A stretch of 64,000 nt of DNA, taken from NCBI RefSeq assembly GCF_019075875.1, contig NZ_JAHOOZ010000001.1, positions 4,840,001 through 4,904,000 on the forward strand, given 5' to 3'. Within the stretch, counting starts at the first letter, position 1, and the number at the start of each line of letters is the position of its first letter. Positions 42,963 to 52,018 of this stretch are shown here, in pieces. The position numbers were made by a program, and so were the translations under genes. The DNA is from Novosphingobium sp. G106. GTDB lineage: Bacteria > Pseudomonadota > Alphaproteobacteria > Sphingomonadales > Sphingomonadaceae. Under the pieces are notes generated by a model. The model was not told the origin of the DNA. It saw only the letters and a list, made by a program, of their open reading frames with translations, and did no database searches.

Positions 42963-44981
42963 CTACCGTACGCGAACCTTTACCCCGGCCCAAAGCGTAC
43001 GCGGCGCGCCGAGGTCGATCGAGCCGGCCTGGTTGCGCGTGACCACGTCCTCGTCGAACAGGTTCTCGCCGCGCAGGACTAGGCTGAAGGGGCCGGTCAC
43101 CGGGATTTCGGCGAAGGCGTCGAGCGTGGTTGCGGCGGGCAGGGTGTCCACTTGCAGGTCGTCCTCGAACTGTGCGCCGACGTGGCGCAGCGTGGTGGAA
43201 AGCAGCCAGCCCGGCTTGGGTCGCCAGGCCAGCGTGACGCTGCCGGCGACCTTGGGCGTCTGCGCCGGGCGTTTGCCGTTCAGCTGCGCCTGCGTGCCGC
43301 TGGCTTCGACCTCGGCATCGGTCAGCGCTAGCGAGCCGTCGAGGCTGACCGTGCCGACATGGATCGAGGCACCGAACTCCAGCCCCTGCGCTCGGATCGC
43401 ATCGACGTTCTGGCGCTGGCGGACGGTCGGCGTCAGCGTGACGTTGGCGATCGCGTTATCGACCTTGTTGTAGAACGCCGTGACCGAGAGATTGATCGCG
43501 GGCGAGGGGGCGAAGTCGATCCCGACATCGACGCCGCGCAGTTCCTCGTTCTGGAGCGCCGCATTGGCATTGGTCGTGATCGGGAAGACCACGAAGGGAC
43601 GATAGAGCTCGTTCACCGTCGGCATGCGGATGCCGCTGTAGCCGGCCGCGCGCAGCGACAGCCCGCCGCCGGCGTTGAACACGGCGCCGCCGCGGAACGA
43701 GGCGGCCCAGCCATCGCGGTCGGGGAACACGTTGTTGGTGAGCACCGTGGTGCCGGCCGGGTTGGTCTCGCGCAGGAAGCCGTCGCGGATCATCCAGCGA
43801 TCCGCGCGGACGCCGCCGGTCAGGACCAGATTTCCAAGCGTCCAGTCGTCTTCGAGGAACAGGCCGATGTCGGTGTTGCGCCCGCCCGCGCGGCGACGGC
43901 GGGTGACCGCGCCCGCCGCGTAGTTCTCTTCCTGAAGCTCTGCATCGCCCGTCCGCAGGTCGGCGCCCAGGCGCAGCACATGGGCCTCGCCCACCGGCGG
44001 GCGCAGCTCGATCTTGCCGCCGATCCCGGTCGACGGCGTCTTGCGCTGGTCGAGCGTCTTGGCGAAGCTGGTCGAGCTGATAACGATGTTGTTGAAGTCG
44101 CGCGTCTGCAGATAGGCCAGCGCGTCGAACTGCCAGTCGCCGCGTCCGACCAGCCGGACGCTGGCGTCCTGGCCGCTGACCCCGGTCGTCGCGCCATTGA
44201 AGCGAAGCACGCGGTTGTCCTCGAACAGCAGGCCGCGTGCCTGAAGCTCGATATCGTCGCCCAGCGGCGCGACCGCACGGACCGAGGTGGACCAGCTATC
44301 ATAGCGCGCCTTGACGCTGGCCGGCACGCGCTGGGACGCCGGCGTCGTCCAGAACCCCTGGCCGCGGTCCCAGCGGCCCGAGACCACGGCGAAGCCCGAG
44401 CCAAGCTCGGGCGCGAGCGTACCCGACAGCTCGGTCTCGCCGCGGTCGTCGACGAGCGCCTGGCCGGAGAACAGGCCCAATTCCTCGGCATTGGCACTGG
44501 TCAGCTCGATCGTGCCGGCGACCGCGCCCGATCCGAAGGCGCCGGCGCCGCCGCCACGGGTCACGCGCACGCCGCTCAGCCGGTCGGGCGAGATCGCGGA
44601 GAACGGAATATAGCCGAACATCGGATCCGCCATCGGCACGCCGTCGAGCAGCATCAGCGCCCGGCTGGTGGCATTGCCGCCCAGCGCGCGCAGGGTGATG
44701 CCCTGGGCCGAGGGGTTCGAGGCCCGGCTGTCCGAACGGCGGAACTGCTGGAAACCCGCGACCGAGCTCAGCACGTCCTCGAGGCGGCCCGAGGCAGAAG
44801 AGTTGATCCGCTCCCGCCCGATCTCGGAAATGTCATAGGCCGGGGTCGCCGGGGTTTCCTCCAGCCCGCGGCCGGTGACGACGATGTCCGACGCCGGACT
44901 ATCGGCCGTTTCGGCGCTGGCGACAGCCGGGAAAGCGAGCGTGGCGGCGGCGCTCAGCAGCGCGAGGCGGATAGGATTCAT
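42963..44981 (-). CDS. TonB-dependent outer-membrane receptor
   Basis: A 672-residue receptor. Signal peptide (1-22, ends AVASA), TonB-box-like SDIVVTGRG, plug (about 50-165, DVLSSVAGFQQFRRSD, LMLLDGVPMADPM), and a barrel ending GAPRTLWAGVKVRVR. The C-terminal residue is not the usual aromatic. The substrate cannot be read from sequence; its place between a [2Fe-2S] subunit and a P450 gene suggests uptake of a catabolic substrate rather than iron. Divergent from the P450 gene. Confidence 0.88.
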   Translation of the reverse strand: MNPIRLALLSAAATLAFPAVASAETADSPASDIVVTGRGLEETPATPAYDISEIGRERINSSASGRLEDVLSSVAGFQQFRRSDSRASNPSAQGITLRALGGNATSRALMLLDGVPMADPMFGYIPFSAISPDRLSGVRVTRGGGAGAFGSGAVAGTIELTSANAEELGLFSGQALVDDRGETELSGTLAPELGSGFAVVSGRWDRGQGFWTTPASQRVPASVKARYDSWSTSVRAVAPLGDDIELQARGLLFEDNRVLRFNGATTGVSGQDASVRLVGRGDWQFDALAYLQTRDFNNIVISSTSFAKTLDQRKTPSTGIGGKIELRPPVGEAHVLRLGADLRTGDAELQEENYAAGAVTRRRRAGGRNTDIGLFLEDDWTLGNLVLTGGVRADRWMIRDGFLRETNPAGTTVLTNNVFPDRDGWAASFRGGAVFNAGGGLSLRAAGYSGIRMPTVNELYRPFVVFPITTNANAALQNEELRGVDVGIDFAPSPAINLSVTAFYNKVDNAIANVTLTPTVRQRQNVDAIRAQGLEFGASIHVGTVSLDGSLALTDAEVEASGTQAQLNGKRPAQTPKVAGSVTLAWRPKPGWLLSTTLRHVGAQFEDDLQVDTLPAATTLDAFAEIPVTGPFSLVLRGENLFDEDVVTRNQAGSIDLGAPRTLWAGVKVRVR

Positions 44982-45100
44982 GCAGCTCCCATAGGCAAGG
45001 TTCGGGCCCGTGAGAATGGGGCCGATGCGCACGCGCATTGACATTTTCCGCTATGATTGGCAATGATACAGTATAGATCATAAGAGATTGGGAATGCTGA

Positions 45101-46288
45101 ATGTCCGAAGCCGACGCCTGCCCTTTCTCCAATCGCGATGATCGCAAGTCCGCCGCGCTCGCCGAAGCCGAGGCGCGGCCCGATGCCGGGTTCGCGCCAA
45201 TCGTCAATTTCGACTTCGCGCGCGATGTCATGCGCAGCCCGGCGATGGTCCAGGGCATGGAAGCCGACTATTTCAAGGACAAGGAACCGAGCAAGGTTCC
45301 GGTGATCTTCCTCGACGGTGAGCTGCACAAGAAGCGCCGCGCGCAGCTGGCGCGCTATTTCACGCCCAAGGCGATCAAGGACCGCCACCGCAAAGTGATG
45401 GACCAGACCACGGACGAGGTGATGGCACAGCTGCGCCGCACCGGCCGCGGCCAGCTCGACGTGATGAGCCTGCGCCTGGCCTGCGACGTCGCCGCCGAGA
45501 TCGTCGGCCTGACCAATACCGATCCCGACGCGATGTCCAATCGGCTGCGCAAGAAGTTCACCGCCAGCGGCAAGCGCAAGCGTCCGGGTCTGGCGGGCAA
45601 GCTCGGCGCGCTCGAGGACGTGGTTCGCACCTTGTGGTTCTTCAAGCGCGACGTGGTTCCCGCGATCCGCCACCGCCAGAAGCACGATAGGGACGACGTG
45701 ATCTCGTTCCTCGTGCGCGAGGGCTATTCGGACCAGGAGATCCTGGTCGAATGCATGACCTATGCGACCGCCGGGATGATCACCACGCGTGAATTCATCG
45801 TCATGTGCGCTTGGCACCTGCTCGAGAAAGAGGACCTGCGGCGCCAGTTCCTCGAAGGCGGCGAGGACGTCCAGTTCGCCATTCTCGACGAGGTTCTGCG
45901 TATCGATCCCGTCGCCGCCTATGTCTATCGCAAGGCCGAGGCGGACATGACCGCGACCGACGGCCGCGTGGTCAAGGCCGGCGAGCAGTTCCTCGTCGAC
46001 ATCCGCAACATCAACCTCGACGAGGAAGCGACCGGGGCCTGCCCCTTCGCGATCGATCCCGAGCGCTCCAAACGCCAGAAGATGCCGAGCAACTGGATGA
46101 GCTTCGCCGACGGCCCGCACCGCTGCCCAGGCGCGCAGGTCGCGATGCACGAGACGCGGGTGTTCCTCGATGCGCTGCTCCGCGTGCCGGGCATCCGCCT
46201 CGCGCGCAAGCCGACGATGGGCTGGATCGAGGAGATCAACGGCTACGAACTCCACGGCGCGATCGTGGAGTGCGATCCTTCGCGCTAG
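45101..46288 (+). CDS. Cytochrome P450 with atypical I-helix
   Basis: A 395-residue soluble P450. E-x-x-R is in DEVLRID (about 265) and the haem loop in FADGPHRCPGAQVAMHE (thiolate Cys about 346). The I-helix reads TYATAGMITTREF (about 226-238): the acid that usually precedes the conserved Thr is Ile, so proton delivery to oxygen may differ or be water-mediated. ATG 45101 begins MSEADACPFSNRDD. A TTGACA at 45038-45043 and a TATGAT/ATCATA dyad lie upstream. Substrate unknown; the divergent TonB receptor may import it. Confidence 0.88.
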   Translation: MSEADACPFSNRDDRKSAALAEAEARPDAGFAPIVNFDFARDVMRSPAMVQGMEADYFKDKEPSKVPVIFLDGELHKKRRAQLARYFTPKAIKDRHRKVMDQTTDEVMAQLRRTGRGQLDVMSLRLACDVAAEIVGLTNTDPDAMSNRLRKKFTASGKRKRPGLAGKLGALEDVVRTLWFFKRDVVPAIRHRQKHDRDDVISFLVREGYSDQEILVECMTYATAGMITTREFIVMCAWHLLEKEDLRRQFLEGGEDVQFAILDEVLRIDPVAAYVYRKAEADMTATDGRVVKAGEQFLVDIRNINLDEEATGACPFAIDPERSKRQKMPSNWMSFADGPHRCPGAQVAMHETRVFLDALLRVPGIRLARKPTMGWIEEINGYELHGAIVECDPSR

Positions 46289-47076
46289 TTCAGCCCCAAT
46301 AACCGGCGCGCAGTGCCGCCCAGGATCGCAGCTTTCTGCTCCTCGTCGAGCTCCGCCTGCTCGACCGCGTCGAGCGCGACCACGCGTGGGACGCGTGACA
46401 TCGAGTAGTAATTGCTGCCGAAGACCAGCCGGCCGGCGCCGATGCGGCGCACCGCCCGCTCGACCCCGCGGCTGCCGAGCAGCGTCGAGGTAAGGTCGAT
46501 ATGGACGTTGTCGCAGACCTCGGCGACGGCGATCAGCTGGTCGAGGTTCTCGGGGCTGGTCATGGCATCGAGCGCGAAGAACGGCGTGCGCCGGAACCGT
46601 TCGGCCAGCCGTCGCAGCCGCCAGGGCGATTCGAAATCGCCATTGGCATAGCAATGCGCGAGCACCGCCATGCCGTGCGCTTCCATCGCTTCGACCACCG
46701 CGAACATCACCGGATGATCCATTGGCAGCCCCTGGAAGCGGTGATGCCAGGACAGGCCACGAAAACCCATTGCCGCCAGGCGTTCGACTTCGGCGACATT
46801 GGCCATGCCATGGCGCGGGTCGAGGGTGCCGAACACCGCCACGAAACGGTCAGGCGCCAGCGCGGCATAGGCATGGAGCCCGTCGTTGATCGCGCGGACA
46901 TCGGCGATGCCCTGCGGCGCGGCATAGGAATGGCCGGGCATCAGCGCGCACTGGCCGATGCCGAAGCTGTCGAGGAAGGCGATGCGCGTGTCGCGGTCCT
47001 CTTCCACGGTCGCGCTGCGGCCCGCCGATCCGGGCACTTTGCCGAAATGCTGATGCAGATCGAAGTGCATGCTCAT
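46285..47076 (-). CDS. Amidohydrolase family protein (TIM barrel)
   Basis: A 263-residue amidohydrolase-2 type protein. HFDLHQHFG carries the H-x-H pair at the start (about residues 8-10), and HHRFQG, VLAHCYANGD and the C-terminal VFGSNYYS region fit later metal ligands. These enzymes decarboxylate or hydrolyse aromatic or heterocyclic acids. Its start ATG overlaps the stop of the other amidohydrolase by 4 bases, so the two are a co-translated pair. The CTAG stop is shared with the P450. Confidence 0.82.
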   Translation of the reverse strand: MSMHFDLHQHFGKVPGSAGRSATVEEDRDTRIAFLDSFGIGQCALMPGHSYAAPQGIADVRAINDGLHAYAALAPDRFVAVFGTLDPRHGMANVAEVERLAAMGFRGLSWHHRFQGLPMDHPVMFAVVEAMEAHGMAVLAHCYANGDFESPWRLRRLAERFRRTPFFALDAMTSPENLDQLIAVAEVCDNVHIDLTSTLLGSRGVERAVRRIGAGRLVFGSNYYSMSRVPRVVALDAVEQAELDEEQKAAILGGTARRLLGLN

Positions 47077-47879
47077 GCCGGCGTCTCCACGAAGGGAAAG
47101 AGCCCGGCGGCATTGCGATGGAGGATTGCGTTGCGGTCTTGCTCGCCGATCGTCGACCGTTCGATCACGCCCATCGTTTCGGCAAACCCGTCGCCCCCTC
47201 CGGTGCCGAAGAGCAGTCGGTCGGCCCCCATGCTCGCGACGAGGTGGTCGAGGTCGTAGCCTTCGGACATCGCCGACAGGTCGTAGAACACGCCGGGCGG
47301 TCCACCTTTGGCGTCGCGCACCTGCTGGATGCTTTCCCAGGATTCGAAGGCGCCGAGGATCACCAGCGGCGCTCCGCCGCACTGTCCGGCGAGGTTCCAC
47401 AGTCGCCAGAGCCCTTCGTCGATCGAATAGGGCGCGCTGTGTACCATTGAGAGGAGGCCGAGTCCGTGGGCGTGGCGGATCAGTTCGGCGAGGCCTGCAT
47501 CGTTGCCAAACAGGCCCTGCGCGCGGGGACTCCAGACGACTCCCACGGCACCGAGCGAGGCCAGCCGCTCGATCTCCCGCGCGGCCGCATCGGCGTATTT
47601 CGGCTCGGCGACACCGAAGGCACGGCTTCCGATTTCTCGCGCCGCTGCCACCAGCGCGTCGTTGACCGCGCGGTTATCCTCGATGCCGCCGGCCAGCGAA
47701 TAGTAGACCGGCGGGGTCAGCAGCCGCAGCGCTCGCGGCTCCTGTTCTGCATCGTTCAGCCGGGCAGCGATCCGCGTGGCGATCGTCGGCGAATCGACCA
47801 GTTCGTATTCGTCCGAGACGCGCACCGCGCGAAAGTTGATATCGATCGGCGCGTCCATCGCTTCCCCGCCTTCTCCCAT
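47073..47879 (-). CDS. Amidohydrolase family protein (partner)
   Basis: A 268-residue amidohydrolase-2-like TIM barrel, related to its downstream neighbour. The strand 1 H-x-H pair is not visible: the start reads APIDINFRAVRVSDEYEL. Later features such as MVHSAPYSIDEGLWRLWNL, VILGAFESWESIQ and LLFGTGGGDGFAETMG fit the fold. It may be a non-catalytic partner or use an atypical metal site. Start could be ATG 47879 or ATG 47858. Confidence 0.72.
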   Translation of the reverse strand: MGEGGEAMDAPIDINFRAVRVSDEYELVDSPTIATRIAARLNDAEQEPRALRLLTPPVYYSLAGGIEDNRAVNDALVAAAREIGSRAFGVAEPKYADAAAREIERLASLGAVGVVWSPRAQGLFGNDAGLAELIRHAHGLGLLSMVHSAPYSIDEGLWRLWNLAGQCGGAPLVILGAFESWESIQQVRDAKGGPPGVFYDLSAMSEGYDLDHLVASMGADRLLFGTGGGDGFAETMGVIERSTIGEQDRNAILHRNAAGLFPFVETPA

Positions 47880-47987
47880 CCCGATCCGCGTTTATCACCT
47901 TGAGGCCGCCGGGAATCCCTGCAAGTTTCACCGGCAAGGCATGGGCCGTCAATCGCCCATCGGACAATAGGCGGGAGCACGGCCATC

Positions 47988-49679
47988 ATGGCGGAAGAAC
48001 TGGCGATCGTTCGGGGGATCCCGCTCGAGGAGGAGCCGGGACTCGGCGCGCTGACCCTGCCGGGTTTCCTGCGCCAGGTGGTGGATCGCTATGGCCCGCG
48101 TGAAGCGCTGGTCGAGCACCGCGAAGACGGCACGCCCGAGCGCTGGACCTACGACGATCTGTGGGACCGTTCGGTGGCCGTGGCGCGCGCGCTGATCGCT
48201 TGCGGCGTGGGCAAGGACGAACGCGTCGGCATTCTGATGACCAACCGGCTTGAATGGGTTTCGGCCTTCTTCGGGATCGGGCTCGCGGGCGGCACGGCGG
48301 TGGGCCTCTCGACCTTCTCGACCCCGGCTGAACTCGAATTCCTGATCAAGGCCTCGGGCGTGTCGGTCGTGATGTTCGAGGGGCGGGTCCTGGCCAAGGA
48401 TTTCGCCGCAATCCTGACCGAGCTCGAACCGGCGATCACCAGCGCCGCGCCGGAGAAGCTGGCTGCGCCCAAGTTCCCGTTCCTACGGCGGCTGGCCATG
48501 GTCGATGCCGGTCGGACCGGCGGCGCGATCGAAAGCTGGGACGCGTTCCTGGCGAACGGTACTGCGGTCGCGCCTGAACTGGTCGATGCCCGCGCCGCGA
48601 CGGTAAAGCCGTCGGACCCGGCGTTGCTGTTCTTCTCGTCAGGATCGACAGGCAAGCCCAAGGGCATTCTCAATTCGCACCGCGGGGTGAACATCCAGTC
48701 CTGGCGCTGGAATCGCATCTACGGATTCGATCACGAACTGCGCACCTGGTCGGCCAACGGCCTGTTCTGGTCGGGCAACTTCTCCATCGCGCTCGGGGGT
48801 ACTTTCGCGGCCGGTGGCACGCTGGTGTTGCAGCGGACTTTCGATCCCGCAGGGGCATTGCGGCTGTTCGAGAGCGAGCGGGTCAGCCTGGTCTATTGCT
48901 GGCCGCACCAGTGGGCGCAGCTCGAGGCTCTGCCCGGCTGGGACGACGCCGACCTGTCGAGCTTCCATTATGTCGACGCCGAACTGAACCTGCGGCGCCC
49001 GCAGAAGAGCGTCACCACCAAATGGACCGAGCCGCGGTCGAGCTATGGTTCGACCGAAACCTTCACGATCTCCACCGTCTATCCCCTCGGCACGCCGCGC
49101 GCGGTCTGGGAAGGGACGAGCGGCGAAGTGCAGCCGGGCAACACGGTCAAGATCGTCGATCCGGAGACCGGAGAAACCCTGAAACGCGGCGAGACGGGCG
49201 AGATCGCCGTGAAGGGACCGACGCTGATGCTGGGCTACATCGGCGTGCCCAACGACGAGGCGCTCGATGCAGAGGGCTTCTACCGCGCCGGCGACGGCGG
49301 CTATCTCGACGATCGGGGCCGGCTGATCTTCCAGGGGCGGATCAACGACATCATCAAGACCGGTGGCGCCAACGTATCGCCGGTCGAGATCGACTGGGCG
49401 TTGGCCTCTTGCCCCGGGATCAGCGTCTGCAAGACCACAGGCGTGCCGCACGACACGCTGGGCGAAATGGTGGTGACGCTGGTCGCGCCCGAGCCCGGCC
49501 ATCCGCTGACCGGCGAAGACGTGATCGCCTTCCTCAAGCCCAAGCTCGCGTCCTACAAGGTGCCGCGCAAGGTGATCTTCGTCAGCGGCGACGACCTCGG
49601 CCTGACCGGCACCGCCAAGATAAAGCCCGCCGAAGCGCGGGCGCTGGCCGCGCGCAAGATTGCCGAGGAAGTGGCCTGA
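47988..49679 (+). CDS. AMP-dependent acyl-CoA ligase
   Basis: A 563-residue complete ANL ligase. P-loop FFSSGSTGKPKGILNSHRG (about 204-222), RLFESERVSLVYCWPHQWAQ (acyl pocket), SSYGSTETFTI (about 349), FYRAGDGGYLDDRGRLIFQGR with INDIIKTGGANVSP and the catalytic Lys in GTAKIKPAEAR. It is the in-window reference that shows what the ligase at 5668-7218 lacks. Divergent from the amidohydrolase pair and convergent with the SDR. Probably activates an organic acid formed by the local hydrolases. Confidence 0.88.
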   Translation: MAEELAIVRGIPLEEEPGLGALTLPGFLRQVVDRYGPREALVEHREDGTPERWTYDDLWDRSVAVARALIACGVGKDERVGILMTNRLEWVSAFFGIGLAGGTAVGLSTFSTPAELEFLIKASGVSVVMFEGRVLAKDFAAILTELEPAITSAAPEKLAAPKFPFLRRLAMVDAGRTGGAIESWDAFLANGTAVAPELVDARAATVKPSDPALLFFSSGSTGKPKGILNSHRGVNIQSWRWNRIYGFDHELRTWSANGLFWSGNFSIALGGTFAAGGTLVLQRTFDPAGALRLFESERVSLVYCWPHQWAQLEALPGWDDADLSSFHYVDAELNLRRPQKSVTTKWTEPRSSYGSTETFTISTVYPLGTPRAVWEGTSGEVQPGNTVKIVDPETGETLKRGETGEIAVKGPTLMLGYIGVPNDEALDAEGFYRAGDGGYLDDRGRLIFQGRINDIIKTGGANVSPVEIDWALASCPGISVCKTTGVPHDTLGEMVVTLVAPEPGHPLTGEDVIAFLKPKLASYKVPRKVIFVSGDDLGLTGTAKIKPAEARALAARKIAEEVA

Positions 49680-49686
49680 GCCAGCC

Positions 49687-50472
49687 TCAATCCATCGTCA
49701 CGCCGCCGTTGACGTAGAGATTCTGCCCGGTGACGAAGCGGCTGGCGTCCGAGGCGAGGTAGAGCATGGCGTAGGCGATGTCGGTCGGTTCGCCGATGAT
49801 CCCCAGTGGCGCGGCGCCGCGGCGCAGGCGCAGGGCGTCCGCGCGCTTGGCCTCGTCGAGCGTGCCGTCGGGGTTGCGGTAGCTCCAGGTCGCCAGCGGG
49901 GTCTCGACGAAGCCCGGCGACACGGTGTTCGCGCGGACGCCGAAAGGCCCCATTTCGCGGGCGATGTTGCGGGTGACGGCGCTGACGCCCGACTTGGTCA
50001 TGGCATAGACCGACAGGTTCGGCGGCGCGCTGACCGCGCCGGTCGACGAGATGTTGATGATCGAGCCCGATCCCTGTTCTTTCATCACCCGCGCGGCGGC
50101 CGTGCTGCCCCAGAACACGCTCTTGAGATTGATCGCGATGATGCGGTCGAGCAGTTCCTCGGTCACGTCGAGCATCGGGCAGGGGCCGGCGGTGCCGGCG
50201 ACATTGGCCCAGACATCGATCCGGCCGAGTTCGAGCGCCTTCGCAGCGAGGGCATCGACATCGGCGCGGCGGCTGACGTCGGTGCGCAGCGGGACGGCGG
50301 CAGCGCCGATCATGCCGGCGGTCTCGGCCAGCCCCGCTTCATCGACGTCACCGAGCACCACGCGCGCGCCGGCTTCGGCGAAGGTCTGCGCCGTCTGCCG
50401 CCCGATGCCGGAAGCCGCGCCGGTCACCACCGCCACGCGGCCCGCCAGGCTGAAACCGTCCATCACTGCCAT
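49687..50472 (-). CDS. Short-chain dehydrogenase/reductase
   Basis: A 261-residue classical SDR. Cofactor motif TGAASGIGRQ (about 18-27), N-A-G-like NVAGT (about 91-95), catalytic Ser in NISSTGAVS and Y-A-M-T-K in VYAMTKSG (about 160-164). VLGDVD after the second strand suggests NAD preference. C-terminal end GQNLYVNGGVTMD is typical. Start ATG 50472 or ATG 50463. Substrate unknown; 7 bases separate its stop from the convergent ligase. Confidence 0.9.
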   Translation of the reverse strand: MAVMDGFSLAGRVAVVTGAASGIGRQTAQTFAEAGARVVLGDVDEAGLAETAGMIGAAAVPLRTDVSRRADVDALAAKALELGRIDVWANVAGTAGPCPMLDVTEELLDRIIAINLKSVFWGSTAAARVMKEQGSGSIINISSTGAVSAPPNLSVYAMTKSGVSAVTRNIAREMGPFGVRANTVSPGFVETPLATWSYRNPDGTLDEAKRADALRLRRGAAPLGIIGEPTDIAYAMLYLASDASRFVTGQNLYVNGGVTMD

Positions 50473-50589
50473 GTCGCTCTCCCAATCCTTGTCCGGCTGA
50501 TGGGGCCAGATCGAATTCGGCTAGTCAAACGCTGTTCGGCGATGGAGGATCACTTCCATAATTACGGCAAAATGCCGGGAGGGATGACG

Positions 50590-51429
50590 ATGACCGAACA
50601 GACGATCGGCCTGGCCTGGGGAACGGTCTATCAGGCGAACCTGATCGAGACGATCGAAGTGGCGGCGCGCCACGGCTTTCCGACGCTGCAGATCCCGCCC
50701 GACATCTACCACGAGTGCCTCGCCGCGGGTACCGACGCGAAGGCGCTGCGGCGGCGGTTGGCCGATGCCGGGGTCAGCGTCCGGGTGGTGGACGGCATCA
50801 CCGGCGGCCTGCCGGGAATGCCGACCGAGCCGGTGATGTTCAAAGGCAAGGCCATGCTGCGGTTCGACATCGCCGCCTGCCTCGAAGTGGCCGAAGCTCT
50901 GGATGCGCCGATCATCAACGTCTCGCACTTCGGCGCGACGACCGCCCAGATCGAGGCTACTGCCGAAGCGGTTGCCTCGGCCTGTCGCCTTGCCGCGACG
51001 CGTGGCGTTACTGTGGTCCTGGAATTCGTGCCCGACAGTGGCAATCCGAGCATCGGCAATGCCCAGGCCATAGTGGCGGCCTGCGGCGAGAGGAATTGCA
51101 AGATCCACCTCGATACCTGGCACCTGACGCGAAGCGGCGGCACCGTAGCGGACATCCGCGCGCTGCCGCCCGGCTCGATCGGCGCCTTCCAGCTGTCCGA
51201 CCGCATCGCACCGCCGCCCGGCACGGCCTATGTGCCGATGACCGGCCGCTCGCTTCCCGGCGAGGGCGAACTGCCCCTGGGCGAGATCGTCGCGGCGGCA
51301 CTGGCCAACAGCCCGGACATCACGATCGAGGTCGAAGTGTTCAGCGAGGAACTGGCGGCGATGACCGCCGATGGAGCGGCGGCGCGGACGGCGCAAGCCG
51401 TGCGAGCCTGGCGAAAACAATCGCTCTAG
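50590..51429 (+). CDS. Sugar phosphate isomerase/epimerase family protein (TIM barrel)
   Basis: A 279-residue AP_endonuc_2-type TIM barrel. VVLEFVPDSGNPSIGN and KIHLDTWHLTRSGGTV carry the metal-binding Glu, Asp and His, and DITIEVEVFSEEL the last Glu. Family members isomerise sugars, 3-keto-sugars or inositol-like compounds. ATG 50590 is preferred over ATG 50584 and ATG 50572 because GGGAGGG at 50577-50583 leaves correct spacing only for 50590. It lies 67 bases before the DUF1993-like gene. Confidence 0.78.
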   Translation: MTEQTIGLAWGTVYQANLIETIEVAARHGFPTLQIPPDIYHECLAAGTDAKALRRRLADAGVSVRVVDGITGGLPGMPTEPVMFKGKAMLRFDIAACLEVAEALDAPIINVSHFGATTAQIEATAEAVASACRLAATRGVTVVLEFVPDSGNPSIGNAQAIVAACGERNCKIHLDTWHLTRSGGTVADIRALPPGSIGAFQLSDRIAPPPGTAYVPMTGRSLPGEGELPLGEIVAAALANSPDITIEVEVFSEELAAMTADGAAARTAQAVRAWRKQSL

Positions 51430-51495
51430 GAGGTTGTCGAAGCCTTGTGGCGTAGCCACTTCCTGCGCGCACAACAGCACTCAGCGAGGAACCCC

Positions 51496-52011
51496 ATGAG
51501 CTTCACTCTCTACGACGCCTCCGCCCCGATCTTCATCGCCTCGCTCCGCGACATGAGCGCCTGGCTGGACAAGGCGGCGGCCGAGAAGTCCGAAGCTGAA
51601 TTGCTCGAAGCCCGCCTCGCGCCCGACATGCGCCCGCTGCCCTCGCAGTTCCAGTTCGCCTCGGACACGGCGAAGAACTGCATGGCCCGCCTCGCCGGGG
51701 TCGAGGCGCTGTCCATGCCCGACACCGAGACCACTTTCGCCGAACTCAAGGACCGCCTCGCGCGCACGGTCGCCTATGTCGAGAGCTTCGACCCCGCGGT
51801 GATCGCGGCGAGCGAAGAGCGCCCCATCGCGCTACGCTTCCCCAACGGCACCGGCTTCGACTTCAGCGGCCGTGCCTATCTGACGGGCTTCGCGCTGCCG
51901 AACTTCTTCTTCCACGTCACGACCGCCTATGCGCTGCTGCGCGCTGGCGGCGTGTCGCTGGGCAAGCCCGACTACCTCCAGCACCTCGGCATGCCGAACT
52001 TCACCGCCTAG
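51496..52011 (+). CDS. DUF1993-family protein
   Basis: A 171-residue protein like DUF1993/DinB-type helical bundles: SFTLYDASAPIFIASLRDMS at the start, FASDTAKNCMARLAGVE and NFFFHVTTAYALLRAGGVSLGK, the last carrying the typical H-x3-A-Y-A-L-L-R. The DinB-like fold often binds a metal and a thiol cofactor. No reaction can be assigned. Eight bases separate its stop from the convergent amidase stop; copies of CTAGTCT flank the gap. Confidence 0.7.
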   Translation: MSFTLYDASAPIFIASLRDMSAWLDKAAAEKSEAELLEARLAPDMRPLPSQFQFASDTAKNCMARLAGVEALSMPDTETTFAELKDRLARTVAYVESFDPAVIAASEERPIALRFPNGTGFDFSGRAYLTGFALPNFFFHVTTAYALLRAGGVSLGKPDYLQHLGMPNFTA

Positions 52012-52018
52012 TCTGGGC

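Noticed and set aside
43359..45041. A 560-residue open frame antisense to the TonB receptor
   Set aside because: No start context or domain; the minus strand encodes signal peptide, plug and barrel.
45053..45082. TATGAT/ATCATA dyad and TTGACA between the TonB receptor and P450
   Set aside because: Promoter spacing to a good -10 is poor and the arms are only six bases, so I do not call an operator.
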